Shown here: one piece after another, positions 22,450 to 34,686 of the stretch
Layout of the letters: each line of letters starts with the position of its first letter
Position numbering within the stretch: the first letter of the stretch is position 1
From: Didymella arachidicola
Lineage: Eukaryota; Ascomycota; Dothideomycetes; Pleosporales; Didymellaceae
NCBI GenBank assembly: GCA_016630955.3
Contig: CM049996.1
Span: 496,001-560,000 of the forward strand
Reading direction: 5' to 3'
DNA: 64,000 nucleotides
Translations under genes and position numbers: made by a program
Notes under the pieces: generated by a model
Databases searched by the model: none
Seen by the model: only the letters and a program-made list of their open reading frames with translations
What the model was told of the DNA's origin: nothing

Positions 22450-23263
22450 CTACCAACCCCTACTCTTCCCCTCCCTCTCAATAAACCGCCCCACTTCCCC
22501 ATCCCTTTCACCCTGCACAATCTCTACAATACCCCTCGCACTAGTCTCACTACTATCCACGCCCGCCCTCTCCTTCATCTCGCGATCGCCCCCAAGATCA
22601 CTGACAACATACCCCGGACAAAAGCTCCACGTCTTCACCCCCTCAACCTCTCCCAGCGTCTGCGTGTAGGCAGTCAGCATATTCAGCGCCGCCTTGCTCA
22701 TGCGATACGCAGGATAATTCGAGCCAGCCACGATATCCTCCGGGTTGAGCCGCGTGCTTATGCTCCCCAGACTGCTCGTGACGTTAATGACGCGCGGGTC
22801 GCTGCTCTTCTGGAGCAGGGGGATGGCGGCGCGGGTCACGAGGGTTGGGCCGAAGACGTTGGTGTCGAAGATGGACTGCATTTCTGCGCGGGTGGGCCAG
22901 GGGACGGCGGCGGGCTCGGGGCAGATGCCGGCGTTGTTGATTAGGATGTCGAGACGGTCGAAGGAGTGGGTGAGGGAGGAGAAGGCGGTGCTGATGGAGG
23001 AGTCGGATGTGACGTCGAGTTGGATGAGAGAGGTGGTGCCGGGGTGGTTTTTGGATTTGATCGCTGAGAGGGCGAGGTTGCCTTTGTCGAGGCTGCGGGA
23101 GCCGATTATTACGTGGTAGTCGGCAGAGGCGGCTGTGAGGGCGACGACTGTGTCGAAGCCGATGCCGTTGTTTCCACCTATGGTTGTTAGAGTGAAGGAG
23201 CTTGTGGAAAAGTTTGTAAGTACCTGTTACTAAGATGATCTTTTGGTTCGTGGTGGCAGACAT
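22450..23263 (-). CDS. Short-chain dehydrogenase/reductase (SDR)
   Basis: Two exons, 23263-23224 and 23177-22450, separated by a 46-nt intron that splits the cofactor-binding glycine motif. The joined product has 255 residues, the normal size for a classical SDR. The N-terminus reads ILVTG then GNNGIGF after splicing, the TGxxxGIG NAD(P)-binding motif. INNAG follows near residue 90. Ser of NVTSSLGS and the YRMSK pair are the catalytic Ser, Tyr and Lys. No signal peptide is present, so it should be cytosolic. The GNNGIG form and size resemble carbonyl-reductase-like SDRs, but the substrate is unknown. Its neighbours give no pathway context. Confidence 0.93.
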
Positions 23264-23982
23264 GATTCACGTGAAGATTCAAGATTATGAACCTCCTGAT
23301 ATCGGAGCCTTTCCATAGAACTGACCGATAGAGCATTGATACATCATCTTATAGTCCATGACAGCCCCTCTCGGCGTTAATCGCAAAAGCGCCGTTAACC
23401 CCACAAAGTCTGGGGGCCTAACGTACGAGGTCGTCGAACAGTACATCCTGTGCATTCTGGGGGCGCTAGGTGTGCTTCCGGTATTTCCTGCATTGCCTCG
23501 AGCAAGCAGGCCGGTGCTCATCTAATCACTGAACTGCACAGCATGGATCTCAGACGACCAGGACACAGGGCATGTCGACCAATCAGCCTTCACGATAGAA
23601 GATATCGTGCTTTCGCGGGTCGTGGTCAGGATGGCACCCGTTTGAAACGTTACGGGACCATCCATCATCGTTGCGGTCGTTCCAATCAGCCTGCACCTCG
23701 GGACGTGAGCTGTACTTTTGCCAACGAGCACAAGGAGGTTTGCACATGCAGATAAGGCAGTGTTCGTGATAAGCCAGAAGGGTTTCCAAGCACAGTGATT
23801 GTTCGACCCACAGTGCCTGCTTGGATGATGCCTTGATCCGTGCATTGCGGGCTGTCGTATTGTGGAGAATCTCTTTACACTCGCCCAAAGAGACGTACTC
23901 TCTCTTCATTTGTATGCTGACTCCAACGGGGCTGGGTGAGATAGTGGCAGGAGTCGACCAAAGGCAGCGCGGTACGCATGGT
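23264..23982. other. Intergenic region, no gene seen
   Basis: About 720 bases between the SDR start and the end of the JmjC gene. Open frames are short and overlapping. It includes the SDR promoter, but no element stands out. Confidence 0.45.
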
Positions 23983-25548
23983 TCAGTTAAACCAAAAGCT
24001 CACGCTGAAGCTCGGGCTCAGACTCCTGACATAGTGCCACCACCCAGGTGGTAAGTAAAGACATTCGCCAGGCCCCAGCACAGCTTCCACGTACTCCGCT
24101 TCCTTGAAGCCGGGGAAAGTTGACTCAAACTCTCTTCTCCTCTGGTCCAAATCTTGACCTTCTTCACCGTCGGTCTCGATTTCTCCTCCGTCGTCTTTCG
24201 TTTCTATCCCCAGCCCCTTGACCACAATCTCAGAAAAGAGCTCCATAGCCTCATCCAAATCCACCAGACTAGTATTCCCCATATCCACGCCCTCCTCCTG
24301 GCCTCTCGGATACAACCACTTCGTCCTCTCCGGGTTGTAACAGCGCACGTACTTACTCCCCACAACCTGCGCAAGTACATTGTGATACGGATCTGTATGC
24401 AGCGGCGAGATGGTCCCCTTCGGACCAAACCACGCATTTAGCAGAGGATCCTCAAGCTGCTGAGTCGCGGCCCGGTCGATGTTTGAGGGCAGGTATGGAT
24501 CAGGTGCGGAGTAACAGTAGTCTGGGATGCTGATGTCAGCGCGCAGGGCAGGGATTTGCGCGAAGAGATCATGTTGCGCGAGATAGCCTGTGTCTTTCGT
24601 GGTCTCGCCTACATGTCGCGCATCAGATGAGCTGAGCATGTAGGTCGATATGAAATCTTTGAAGGAGGTGATCTTCTGGCCCCAGCCATTGTCGGTGTAA
24701 GATCGGCCTGTCTCTATGGGGACGAGGCGGCGCCCGCCAAGCGTGCGTTTCAGCAGGTACGATGGGGAGTTCCAGGGCCGGTCTGAGAGCGCGGGCCAAT
24801 GCTGGATTGCGTTTGTGATGATAAGGGGGGTATGGGTTGCTGGATCGGAGAGCTTCTTTTGGAAGGCGGAGAGACTTGGGCTGTCGACTCGAGGGATGGG
24901 GTATCGCAGGGTCGGCGAGAGCTCGACGAGCGTAGTGGGGAAAATTGACGGGTTCGAGGTGGCATGGGTCAGCTTCGACCTTTTCGCAGGACGCTCGAGC
25001 TGTTCGTGGGTCGTATCTGCGGGCTCAGGAGCAGATAGCTCCTGTTCAAGCGCTGCGAACCACAACTCTACCAGCTCTTCTCTCCCAGGCACAGCTGTCA
25101 GGATGAGTGCCATATCCAGGAGCTTGACCACCTCATCGAGCAACGTTTCGTTTCCATGCGCATGCTCGCTGGTGTGCAGGTACTCTTCTGTCACCACTAG
25201 CACCCTATGCAGGCTCGCATCTGTATACAACCTCCTCCAGCACGACTTGACATGCTTGTACGGGACATCGTGCAGCTTCTGATATGCTAGCTTTCGTGCA
25301 AGAGCAGGGTCTGTGCATAGTAGGGTCAAAGCAGCGCGACCACAGTCTATGATCGAGTCGTCGTTCTGCGCTGTGCTTAGTTCGTGGCGGGTTAGCTGGG
25401 CGATTTCTGTGAGTGTTGGCGCAGCATTGAGCGCAGTAGCTGCCACAGCTATCGAAGCAGGTGACGTTGACCTGTGTTCGGCAAATCTAGCATCTTGAGC
25501 AGAACGCGTGCTTTGTGACGATGCTTCGCTTTCGTCGTGAGGAGGCAT
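23983..25548 (-). CDS. JmjC-domain protein, JMJD5/KDM8-like hydroxylase
   Basis: A single exon of 521 residues. The open frame extends two codons upstream from a TTG, but the first ATG is at 25548. The N-terminal half (to about residue 210) is helical and Ala/Leu/Glu-rich. The C-terminal half is a cupin-type JmjC domain beginning near PLIITNAIQHWPAL. The iron ligands are seen as His384 and Asp386 in PLHTDPYHN and His505 in PPGWWHYVRS, with Lys in GSKYVRCY as a likely 2-oxoglutarate contact. The layout, a helical region followed by a C-terminal JmjC, resembles JMJD5/KDM8, an Fe(II)/2-oxoglutarate oxygenase reported as an arginyl hydroxylase. An acidic insert (about residues 455-475) interrupts the barrel. 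Histone demethylase activity cannot be claimed from sequence. Confidence 0.9.
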   Translation of the reverse strand: MPPHDESEASSQSTRSAQDARFAEHRSTSPASIAVAATALNAAPTLTEIAQLTRHELSTAQNDDSIIDCGRAALTLLCTDPALARKLAYQKLHDVPYKHVKSCWRRLYTDASLHRVLVVTEEYLHTSEHAHGNETLLDEVVKLLDMALILTAVPGREELVELWFAALEQELSAPEPADTTHEQLERPAKRSKLTHATSNPSIFPTTLVELSPTLRYPIPRVDSPSLSAFQKKLSDPATHTPLIITNAIQHWPALSDRPWNSPSYLLKRTLGGRRLVPIETGRSYTDNGWGQKITSFKDFISTYMLSSSDARHVGETTKDTGYLAQHDLFAQIPALRADISIPDYCYSAPDPYLPSNIDRAATQQLEDPLLNAWFGPKGTISPLHTDPYHNVLAQVVGSKYVRCYNPERTKWLYPRGQEEGVDMGNTSLVDLDEAMELFSEIVVKGLGIETKDDGGEIETDGEEGQDLDQRRREFESTFPGFKEAEYVEAVLGPGECLYLPPGWWHYVRSLSPSFSVSFWFN

Positions 25549-26055
25549 GCACAAGGTATTCCGGAATCAGCTATGCTGATATTACTTCGAAAGCTTTGAC
25601 ATCAGCGCTCTGACCCCACGTGCATCTTCATCTTCATTTCTGTGACCAATTCTCCGATCCAGCCACTCCACTGCGCTTGTGGTCCTTGCTTTTGTCGAAA
25701 GCTTATTTGAGGCTACTGCGCGTCACTCAACGGCTGGCTGCAGGGCTGCGAGCTTTGGGCAGGTCAGCCTTACATCAACCCGGTCGATGACCAGGGCATA
25801 TGCTTTGGAAGCGAGGTTTAGGAGTAATTATATATTGTTACTAGCAGCCTAATAGCTGCTTCGTTACTATTCTACAATATTGCCTGTGCCTAGATAGGGG
25901 TTATCGCTCGTGACATGACATGAAATCGTAAACATGAACGCCGATCATGAGGGATATCGCGCTGTATAGGAAAGAAAGGTAATGAACGGGAGGAAATGGA
26001 CCGGCAAGCCATGCACCTGTGGAGCTCGCGCCGGAGCTGGGTATCACGCTGAGAA
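25549..26055. other. Intergenic region, no gene seen
   Basis: About 500 bases between the start of the JmjC gene and the end of the rhodopsin-like gene. An AT-rich patch at about 25830-25880 is the only compositional feature. Confidence 0.45.
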
Positions 26056-27822
26056 TCATTTGGAAAAGGAAAGTAGGCCACCGGCATCCTGCAAAGACGG
26101 TGTGTCGTAGCTGGTACGTGTAGTGGTGCGCGTAATGGATGCGTTGGAGCGATCAGTCGCAAGGCCACCTACGTCTTGTAACGATGGGACACTGTGACTG
26201 TTTGGTGTTTGACTGCGATGCAGAGATGTGTTGCGCGCATTTTGGAGAGCGAGGCTGTTCGATGAGCTTGAGTGTGTCGATGGCGACGCACGTATCTGCC
26301 GCTCCATTTCAATCTCGCGATCCTCTGACAACAAGCCACCAGGATCACGTAGTTGATTACGCTGTGAGGACATATCACACTCCTCTGATTGTTGTGACAA
26401 CCGTGACGATCGACGTGCTGGCGGTGGATAGGCGCGGCCATTTGGCAGCAAGCTGTTGGACGCTCTTGATCCCCTACGAGGTTGCGCAGCGAAGTCGTGT
26501 GCAATGACGGAGTCGGTCGGTGAGGGTGCATTCGAGCCGTTCTCGAGTAGGCCGCCGACATCGAAGAACGACACCCGCCTGGCACTGCTGGCACGTGGAC
26601 TCGGCATAGGGTCTCGAATGTCTGATACTTTGACAGGTGCATTACCGGTGATTTGAGAACAATCTTCTTTCCCCGGGAATTGCCAGTTGGTGTTCGCAAA
26701 GGGTCCAGGCTGTTGAGTAGGCGCTAGTAGACCCAAATCAGCCATCGGTGCTGGTCTAGGCACACTCGTCCTCTTTTCGGTCAATTCAGGCTTTGTTCGA
26801 TAACCAAGTGACCGCGCAAGATTTTCGTCGCTGCTACACTGTGGGAGCGTGTGCGTACGCGCAGAGCCCCTACGTTCCATGCTATCGGTGGTGGACGGGG
26901 CCTTGAACTTCGCCTTCTTCACACCTCGGTCACGAAGGAACGAGCCAAGAACAATGGCATTTGAGACGATGGTCGCTGCAAGGATCTCAGACGAAGCGAA
27001 CATGGAACGGAACTGCTGAAGTCCACGTCTGTCAATGACCATTGGAACGCGTACTCCTGTGATGACGATGAGAACAATCGACATGGAGAAGAGTGCCACG
27101 AGCGAAATTTTGCGCTTCAAGGGCATGCCGGAGTGGATGATGATGGGAATGGGAAAGGCGATGAGGAGAACGTCGGTTATGATGTCTGTGACGCCCATGG
27201 TGATGAGTTGTGCAAAGCCTTGTCGACATCGCGGTATCGGCGTTGGCTTGACCTGCCAGTAGTGCGTGAATGGCTGGCATTCGGCCAGGGTTGCAATGAT
27301 AACGGCGACGAAAGTGACGACCAGAAAACCCCGAATAACGCGCAGACCCCATTCGTAACCCTTCTTCCAGAATCTTGAAGTTAGGCGCTTCAAAAATTCC
27401 GAGACTGTGTATTTGGCCATCCATATGCTGCAAGCTGTTAATGAGAAACGCTGAGATGGAGGAGTGTCAGCTTACAACATAGCGTAGAAGATCCTCGCTA
27501 CGAGGACCAGCTGAGAGCCAATTTCTCGGTGCCGGATCTTGACCGGGTCGTTCAAAGTGCTGACATTGACATTGTTGGTGCCCCAAATTAGGACCACGTG
27601 GACGACGCTCATGCGCGCTATCAGAGGGACGATGCTCCATGCCATAATCTTGTCCTCCCGGAAGAGTCGGTCATTGCGGATGAGGCGACCTGATAGTCGG
27701 AACCCGATGATGACGAGCGAGAAGATGGTGCACCACCAGCTGTAGAGGAGGGTTGGGTTGTTGGTCGAGCGGGTGCGGCGTTCTGGTGGTGATTCGTTGT
27801 AGATGTCGCGCGGAAGTATCAT
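26056..27822 (-). CDS. Fungal rhodopsin-domain (PTH11-like) integral membrane protein
   Basis: Two exons, 27822-27476 and 27427-26056, with a 48-nt intron (GTAAGC...TTGCAG), encode 572 residues. The N-terminal ~300 residues hold several membrane segments, among them YSWWCTIFSLVIIGF, GFLVVTFVAVIIATL, DIITDVLLIAFPIPI and LVALFSMSIVLIVITGV. The pattern, including ECQPFTHYWQV and the polar D-x-x-x-D-x-x-L stretch, matches the fungal rhodopsin-domain (SAT4/PTH11-related) family. Some relatives act as surface sensors, but most have no known role. The long cytosolic tail is Ser/Arg-rich and carries four short motifs of the form D-x-GGL-L/A: DVGGLL, DPGGLL, DVGGLA and DAGGLL, the last close to the C-terminus. 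Confidence 0.88.
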
Positions 27823-30081
27823 GCTGCAGAGCAGTCCTCACAGCCTCTCGCCTCCGAAGAGGAAGCGCTGCTGAATGTCGCGTGCTCAGCGACTCGAGGC
27901 AATAGCGGTGGGTCTTCGGGATGCAAGACTGGGTGCTTGGACCATGTCTTCGCTTGTATGTTGCGTGGCTGGCGTACCGAGGTGCTGGGCGCGGTCGAGG
28001 AGCACGGCGTCTGGCTGCAGGCAGGGCACCGGCAGAGACAGTATGAGCGTAGGAGAGGTTCACGATGGTGGAGGCGTGAGGAACGGGGACGGGAGGCTGA
28101 GCACGAGTAGATGAGGAGCCGCGCCATGTTCGTTATCGCATCCCGCCCAGAACGAGGGTCATCAGCGGGTCGAGCGAGCATGTGGCGCGCCCGCCAACGT
28201 CGCCAACGCGGCCGAACCCTTTTGGGCACTGATAGCGCATCCAAAAAGACGGCATGAATCATCCCAGCCTTTGGTCTTGCAGGTGAGCTGCGTCTGGGGA
28301 CACGCACAGACACGGGCTGTCATTGGAGGCCTGCGCGATTTGATAGCGCTTTTCTCTCTATCTTGCAGTGACACGTGAGTGAGTCGGAGGCATGAGCGGC
28401 ACTTGCCTCCAGTCCGAGCAGGACTCAGCTCACCGCTGACTGGCCGGATTGGCATCAGATGGTCCCTTTCAGATCGCTGACGGCTGCTAAGCATCGCTCG
28501 GGAATTGCGCCGCGAACAGTGGTTGAGACACAGTGTGGATCCGTCATGTGCATCTGTGTCTGTCACTCCTCAGGCACTCGACGAGCACTTCCTAGCAACA
28601 AGGGATTCCTATCGCAGTTTGCAAAGGCCACAAAGAGTGGAGCGTCCATGAGTGCGCGGATTTAAAGCGGCGGCCGTTGATCATTGGCGAGCAGACCTGC
28701 AGACGCAGCCCCCACGTTTGCTCGCCTGTCTCCGTCCCCGCTCCTTGTGCATTGACGCAGCTTACCGCCGGTGAGGCTGCGTGGGAAATCCACACAACGT
28801 TGGCAGCCTGTTGGCATTTCAAGCAGCAGGTCGGAAACCGTGCTGTCAAAGAGCATAAAGAGCCCCCTTGCTGATCACGACCGGCAGCGCGGAAGGCTAC
28901 CTGCAAGTGTCCGCTGCCCGGCGTCGATCTCGAGCAAGTCATAAAGTGCGAGGCTCCTAGCCCGCGCATGCAGCCAGGTTGCTGGATGTTTGCTCCTGAC
29001 ACCGCAGCACCGCCAGCCAGCTGAGGGCTTGCGACGAAAAGCTGCAGGCTATTTTCTTGATCTGACCCTCTTACGCAGTGGCGCTCTGCACACGCCCTTG
29101 GAGCTAGCTGCAGTCACAAATCTGATACAGTTGCTGTTGGTCTTATTAGGACAGCCAGGAAGGAGGCGCGGGCACGTGCTCGTCACATGCATGATGCGCA
29201 AGGCTGGCGTATTGTGGAAACGACCTTATCAACAGCGCGTGAACCATCTTACTCTCGTCAGGCTCTGCCTGAGAAACAGGGACAATGGTGGATATTTTCA
29301 TCGGCGCACGTGAAGCACGCACATTTTGTGACTTTGGGCTTTCCAGCAAGCACAACAGACGTTCGCACACTGCACGAGTGTGACCAACCTTGGAAGCCTT
29401 CTCCGGGACCATTCGCAACGCAACAATCGTAGGGTGCGCGGCGTGGAGGAAACGGTGTGCATCTTAGATAGGTGTGGTGTTGCGCTCTTCCTCATCCAGC
29501 TGCAGCAGTGAGGGACAGGACGATTTGCACATGGTTGCAGCGGCACTTGACACTGCAACAGGAAGCCCATGGAACCATGGAATTTCAATTGTCTTGCATC
29601 TGTCAAACCCTGATCTTGCGCAAAGAGCTCGCGTGCTGCTGTGTTTGAATTTCGAGCGCTAGGACGTCATTGGCAATAGCTTGGAGGGGCTTCACATGCA
29701 AAATACCACAAGCGAGCGCAGGAGAGCACGACATTCTTGGAACAGGAGGCAGCCACGCAGGTATGGCTGGCTTTCCGCGCGAAGGGAGACTGTTCAACGC
29801 CACAGTGAAAGGCATATTATGTTCATCGTAGTGGTGACATCAATTCTGTGGAGCAGCGAGGTCCCGCCATGATTTGTTTGTGTGGACGCGATATGACGTG
29901 CCTCAGCGGGAAGCTGGAACAGTGTCGTGTGCACCGCAGTGACCGCACGAAGGGACAAAGCGTTTCTGCTCTTTCTAAAACCAAACGTGCCCCTGCTCTT
30001 CACCTTCGATCTCAACTTCCACGCAGCTGCAATCCATCAATTCTACCCTGCTCCTACCTAATCAACCCCTAAACTGCAACC
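27823..30081. other. Gene-poor 2.26-kb region
   Basis: The region lies between two divergent genes, the rhodopsin-like gene and the reticulon gene. Frames on both strands are short and mutually overlapping. It includes the reticulon promoter and a pyrimidine-rich leader just before 30082. I see no repeat, tRNA or transposon remnant. Confidence 0.45.
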
Positions 30082-31550
30082 ATGTCTGACGCGCCCCGTG
30101 TCGAGCTGAGCAACACGAACCTGTCAGATCTCTCTGACATCAATGCCGACCTGAGTACTCTCCCTGCCAACCGCATGAGCAGCTCCGAACCCCCGGTAAA
30201 CGAGAACGGGAGCACAAATCAGGCTTCGACACAGCAGATTGCAGGTGACGCAAAAAATAGCATCCTGGAGAGTAAGGTGAGTGGACACGCCTCCGCCCGC
30301 AGCCGAGAACCTTGAAAACTAACGCCATCGACAGTGTTATCTGCGCCTTGCACACCACCCTGATTTCTCCTTCTGACAACCGCACAGCAGCACAGAACAC
30401 CATGGCTTCCATTCAGAACCACCCTTCCGTGCAGAACGCAAAGGAGACAGTCCTCAACGGTATTGTAAGTGCAGAATCATCATAGCTAGGCTCCAGGAAT
30501 CGTACTAATGCGGTCGCGCGACACAGATGCCCAAACTGCCCACTAGCAACCCAAAACTGATCTTGTAGGTCCCGTCGCCCAGCAGGCCAAGGCCGAGGGT
30601 GCGAAGACTCGCGATGAGTTCGCCGACCTTGCAAACTCCAAGCAGATTCCTGAGCAGAAGACTGCAACCGGCCAGAACCTCACTCGTGAGTGACGAGTCC
30701 AGATAATGATTGGCGTTGATTCGCTGACGCCTCGTAGACTACCACAGCCTATTCTACCGCCTCTTGAGCTGGAAGAACCCCCGCGCGACCGGTATCTCCT
30801 TCGCTGCCGCTGTATTCTTCATCTTCGCTGCCCGTTACCTTGACGTCGTCCGCTACATCATCAAGCTCACCTGGATTGTGCTTGGAATTACCGCTGCGGC
30901 AGAGGTTGCTGGACAGGCTGTTCTCGGAAAGGGCCTTACCTCGCAGTTCAGGCCGCGCCAGTACTTCACCATCCCTAAGGCTTCGCTCGAGCGCCTGCTC
31001 GACGACCTGGAGCAGCTCATCAACTTCTTCGTCATCGAGTCCCAGCGTATCGTCTTTGCCGAGAACGTCTATGTCACCATTGCCGCTTTCTTCGCTTCCC
31101 TGATCTCCTACTTCCTCATCAAAGTAAGCACTTCATCCACAGCCAGAGAATCATTGCTAACAGCAAGATCAGTTCGTTCCTGTGTGGGGCCTTGCTCTCA
31201 TCGCTACCATTACCGCCTATATCGGCCCGCTCGTTTACATTCAGAACAAGGAGGTCATCGATGCTCAGCTCGAGAAGGGCAGGAGCCTTGCCAGCCAGCA
31301 GGCCACCCAGTTCAGGGACCTCGCCAGCAAGCAGGCTGCTAACGCCTCCCAGACCGTCTCAGGTCTCACACAGCAGTACACAACCAAGGCACAGGAGACC
31401 ATCAACCAGTACCGTGGACGTTCTCCCTCTGCTGAAGTCAAGAAGGCTGATTTCCCTTCTGCCCCCAAGACCGACATCAAGAGCGAACCCGTCGCTGAGC
31501 TGCCCACCAAGCATGAGAACGAGCCTCTGGCTCCCCAGACCGCTCTGTAA
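30082..31550 (+). CDS. Reticulon-like endoplasmic reticulum membrane protein
   Basis: Five exons: 30082-30276, 30396-30459, 30569-30685, 30738-31123 and 31173-31550, giving 379 residues. The reticulon homology domain starts near residue 126 with HYHSLFYRLLSWKNPRATG. It has two long hydrophobic hairpins, one around AAVFFIFAARYLDV and one around FVPVWGLALIATITAYIGPLVY, separated by a loop of about 66 residues. Reticulons bend the ER membrane to shape tubules. The N-terminal ~125 residues are polar and mostly disordered, and the C-terminal tail is coiled and Lys/Glu-rich. Exon 2 ends at GTATTG, a weak donor, although a perfect GTAAGT lies 5 nt downstream; only the weak site keeps the frame. The first intron is 119 nt, and its exact acceptor is less certain than the others. 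Confidence 0.9.
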
Positions 31551-32400
31551 ACGTCTTTGCCTCCACGTAGCAACTGCGGTAGCTCCGTTGGAGTTGCCAC
31601 GTCTAACCACTCGAGCTCCGGCTCAATGCCACTCCATCCCTACACATTCGCACATACACCTTAACGACGACTTCGGATGACGACTCCCATGCTTGGTCTC
31701 ACGACAATTACGAACGGTTCAGATTGGACATACCCAGCGCTTGTACATCACCTGCTCCTAAAAGCTGATTTGTCACCTACTTTAGCGTTGATAACTTCTC
31801 TTTCTCTTTTCTCCTCCGCCCTATGGTGGTTTCGCGGTATGAACGAGGACGTACAAAGTCATAGGCATTCAGGAGTTGATCTCGGTCAGATTCTGCTTCC
31901 GGCATAGTAATCATACCTCATGTTCAAAGAAATATCGTCTTGTTGCTCTGCATCTTGGTGACTTGTGGATCAAATACCCCGTTGCTTAGCGCTGCTTAGG
32001 CGCCAAACATCCAATACGAGACGCCTTATGTTCTCACCCATCATGCCTGGCACCCAATGACACGACACGTGTTGATGACTGCAACCAGCGTCGTGAAGTA
32101 CGAGAGAAATTTCATCGCCAGCCATTACTGCGCCGACGGTGCAACTCACAAGTGACCTTGGACGAACCCCGTGTCTCATGTTCGTCCGTTCACAGCATGT
32201 TGGAAGGTGAAAGGCCAATAATAGAGCCCGCGCTAAACTCGAATGATCTGCATTCTAGGCTGCCGCGCAAAGGCCGTCCGTGCTGGGATCCGTGCTGACG
32301 TCGAGCGGCGACGGCTGAGGCAGTGTCAAGACAACTTCAAGGACGACAACTGTCCCCTTGACGCTCACTCTTCCTAACTTCTTTCACACCACACGACATC
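31551..32400. other. Intergenic region, reticulon 3' end and next promoter
   Basis: About 850 bases. A 76-codon ATG frame at 31677-31907 (+) contains a hydrophobic stretch but no recognisable family. It most likely lies in the reticulon 3' untranslated region. The final bases before 32401 are C/T-rich, as expected for a 5' leader. Confidence 0.4.
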
Positions 32401-33686
32401 ATGGGAGTCGCGAAACTCGAATTCAACGTGGCCACCGGCCTGTACACCGCCGGCGCAGAGGAAATCTCCAGCGCTGTTCGCCGTGCCCTCACACACCCAT
32501 CCACGGTCGGCTTCGTCAAGCGTACTATTGGCAATGGAGAGGACAGCGAGCATGTTGAGATGCCTGTCTGGGGTATGGCACTTTTGGGCGTTAGTTTCTA
32601 CGCTGCCATCATCGCCATGAGCCTGGTGAGTACCCTCAACCTCGCCTCCTGAACCTCCGAACAACTGGAATGCTGACCGTGGCAACTCAGTTGTCCTACA
32701 TGCTCAAAGAAGTCGTTGCTACTCTATGCATGGTCGAGACTCCTCACGCTGCGATAACCGTCTCTCCTTCCGAGGAACCCGCTAGCAAGGAGGAGAAGGA
32801 GAGCCTCCTCGAGACCGGCCCTATCATCACCCTCGTTCGCCAGAAGCCTATCACCTCCAGCATCCGCGCCACCATCAAGCACGTCGTCGCCAACGCTGGT
32901 CGTTTCGCGCGCTTCAGGGGCTTCAAGATCCACGCTTTCTACTCCGTAGTCTTCGCTCTCGCCGTCAACTTCTTCACAGGCTTCTTCCTCTCCCTCTTCC
33001 CTGGCGGTGTCCCAGGGCAGGCTATCCTCGTCAGCGGCCTCGCCGGCGCAGCCGTTGCCAACGTCCATGCAGCATGGACCCACAAGGTTGTTTCCATGCC
33101 CTCTGAGGCCACCTTCTGGCAACGCGTCCCTAGCAAGTCGCACTGGAAGACCCTCGCCCCTGCGGCCGCTATCTCGACCGCTATGCCCTACGTCAGCCTG
33201 TACTTGACTGGCGGTGTCGCGGTACTCCTCGGTCTGCACAAGCTCGAAGACGCCAACCTCGAGCAGTACTCCAAGGGCCAGTGGATGTGCCTTGCTGTCC
33301 GTGTCTTTGCTATCCTCGTCTTCGCCATCTTGACCAGCCTCTTCCTCTGCATCCCTGCTGTTGTCACCCAGGTCCGCATCGAGTCCTCCATCCTCCCTGA
33401 CGACCAGGACACCATCGTTCCCTTTGACCGCACCTTCGGCGGCAAGGTTGTCAGCCAGCTTCTCGGTGGATCCGGCAAGATCGGCTTCCTCGCTGCGTGG
33501 CGCAGCTTCAACTGGGAGGCTCGCCGTCGTCTTTTGAAGTTGTACGTCAAGATTGGCGCCATCATGATGTTTGCCATGTTCGTCATCGGTCACGTTCTGG
33601 CCTTTGAGGTCTTCGCTGTCATGGGTCCTCAGCTTGGTGAGTTCCTTGCTAAGGCTAGGCACGAGGGCTTCACCATCCAGAACTAA
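32401..33686 (+). CDS. Conserved fungal multi-pass membrane protein
   Basis: Two exons, 32401-32625 and 32691-33686, with a 65-nt intron, encode 406 residues. Hydrophobic segments include WGMALLGVSFYAAIIAMSL, FYSVVFALAVNFFTGFFLSL, AILVSGLAGAAVANVHAAW, LAVRVFAILVFAILTSLFL and GAIMMFAMFVIGHVLAFEVF, so five to seven membrane passes are likely. Short loops carry conserved-looking motifs such as LPDDQDTIVPFDRTFGGKV and WRSFNWEARRRLLKLYVK. To my knowledge such proteins are often labelled ubiquitin carrier protein in fungal databases. I see no ubiquitin-related motif that supports that name. The compartment is unknown; the N-terminus lacks a cleavable signal. Confidence 0.85.
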
Positions 33687-34686
33687 GCACTCTTTCGGCA
33701 ACATGAGCTCGGGTGAAGACCTGGGGTTCGAGATGGATTTTCCTTTGGATCAAATTGTAGGCGTATTGGATGTAATTAGTAAACTACCTGACTACGCAGT
33801 CATTTCTTTGTATACCTGTCCCTTGCGTAGATAACCTCAGTTCGAATCAATACTATTGTAGGCTGAGCTCTGCTTGACGCCGCTTCGAGAAACGCGCGAG
33901 TCGCATCAACGAACATGCACCCTGCGCTCTGAATTCTCTAATCTAAAACCTGCACGACCCCTGATTCCAACGCTTTTTCCCGGATGTCCGAGGACATACT
34001 GCTGGTGGACATGCCAAAGCCAATCTCTGTGTCTGAAATGCGTGCACGACACATCTAAACCCTGCTTTCTCAACACAAAGCTCGTCGGTATCAAAAAACT
34101 GTTTCTCAAACTGCTCAGATGCGATGTTGCAGTGAGTAGCACTCGATATCCCAAGCATCATGGCAACAGGTCAGCAGTTTACATGGCGCATTAGTGCCTG
34201 CAAATACAGACAGGCTGCGCGCATTGCAAGCGTTGCGATATGATCCAGGATAGGTTGGATTGTCGCGCAGTATACGAATGACTATAGAGACAATGTTTAG
34301 ATGGGCTCTTGAAGCAGGATCCCACCAAACAAGATCCTCGTTGTGCGTCGCGAAGAAGCAAAAGACAAGCCCACAGAATCCACACTAAAGTAAAACCAAC
34401 GCGCTACAAACCACGAACAAAAGTGACAAATGATCTGTATTACAACCATACATAACGGCTAAACACAGCTGGCATACCGCTATCATTTGATTCCGCAGAC
34501 AGACGACCTAAAAGCCGAGAATAGTCCTTGCTAACGCCATACAATGCTATGCCATGCCGTCTATCATAAAGAAAATGGGTATAACGCCGATGTCCCCCTT
34601 GTGCTAACATTGAGCACGCTGCTTGCTCATCGGGTCCTTCCCGTCCAGATACTGATAAGTGCGACGCCGACGGCTAATATTGCGAG
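33687..34686. other. Convergent intergenic region, no gene seen
   Basis: One kilobase between the 3' ends of the membrane-protein gene and the histidine kinase gene. Open frames are short. It is AT-richer than the coding DNA and probably holds two 3' untranslated regions. Confidence 0.5.

Noticed and set aside
32724..33704. Minus-strand 326-codon frame opposite the membrane-protein gene
   Set aside because: Acidic, low-complexity shadow of a gene with clear membrane segments and a good splice site.
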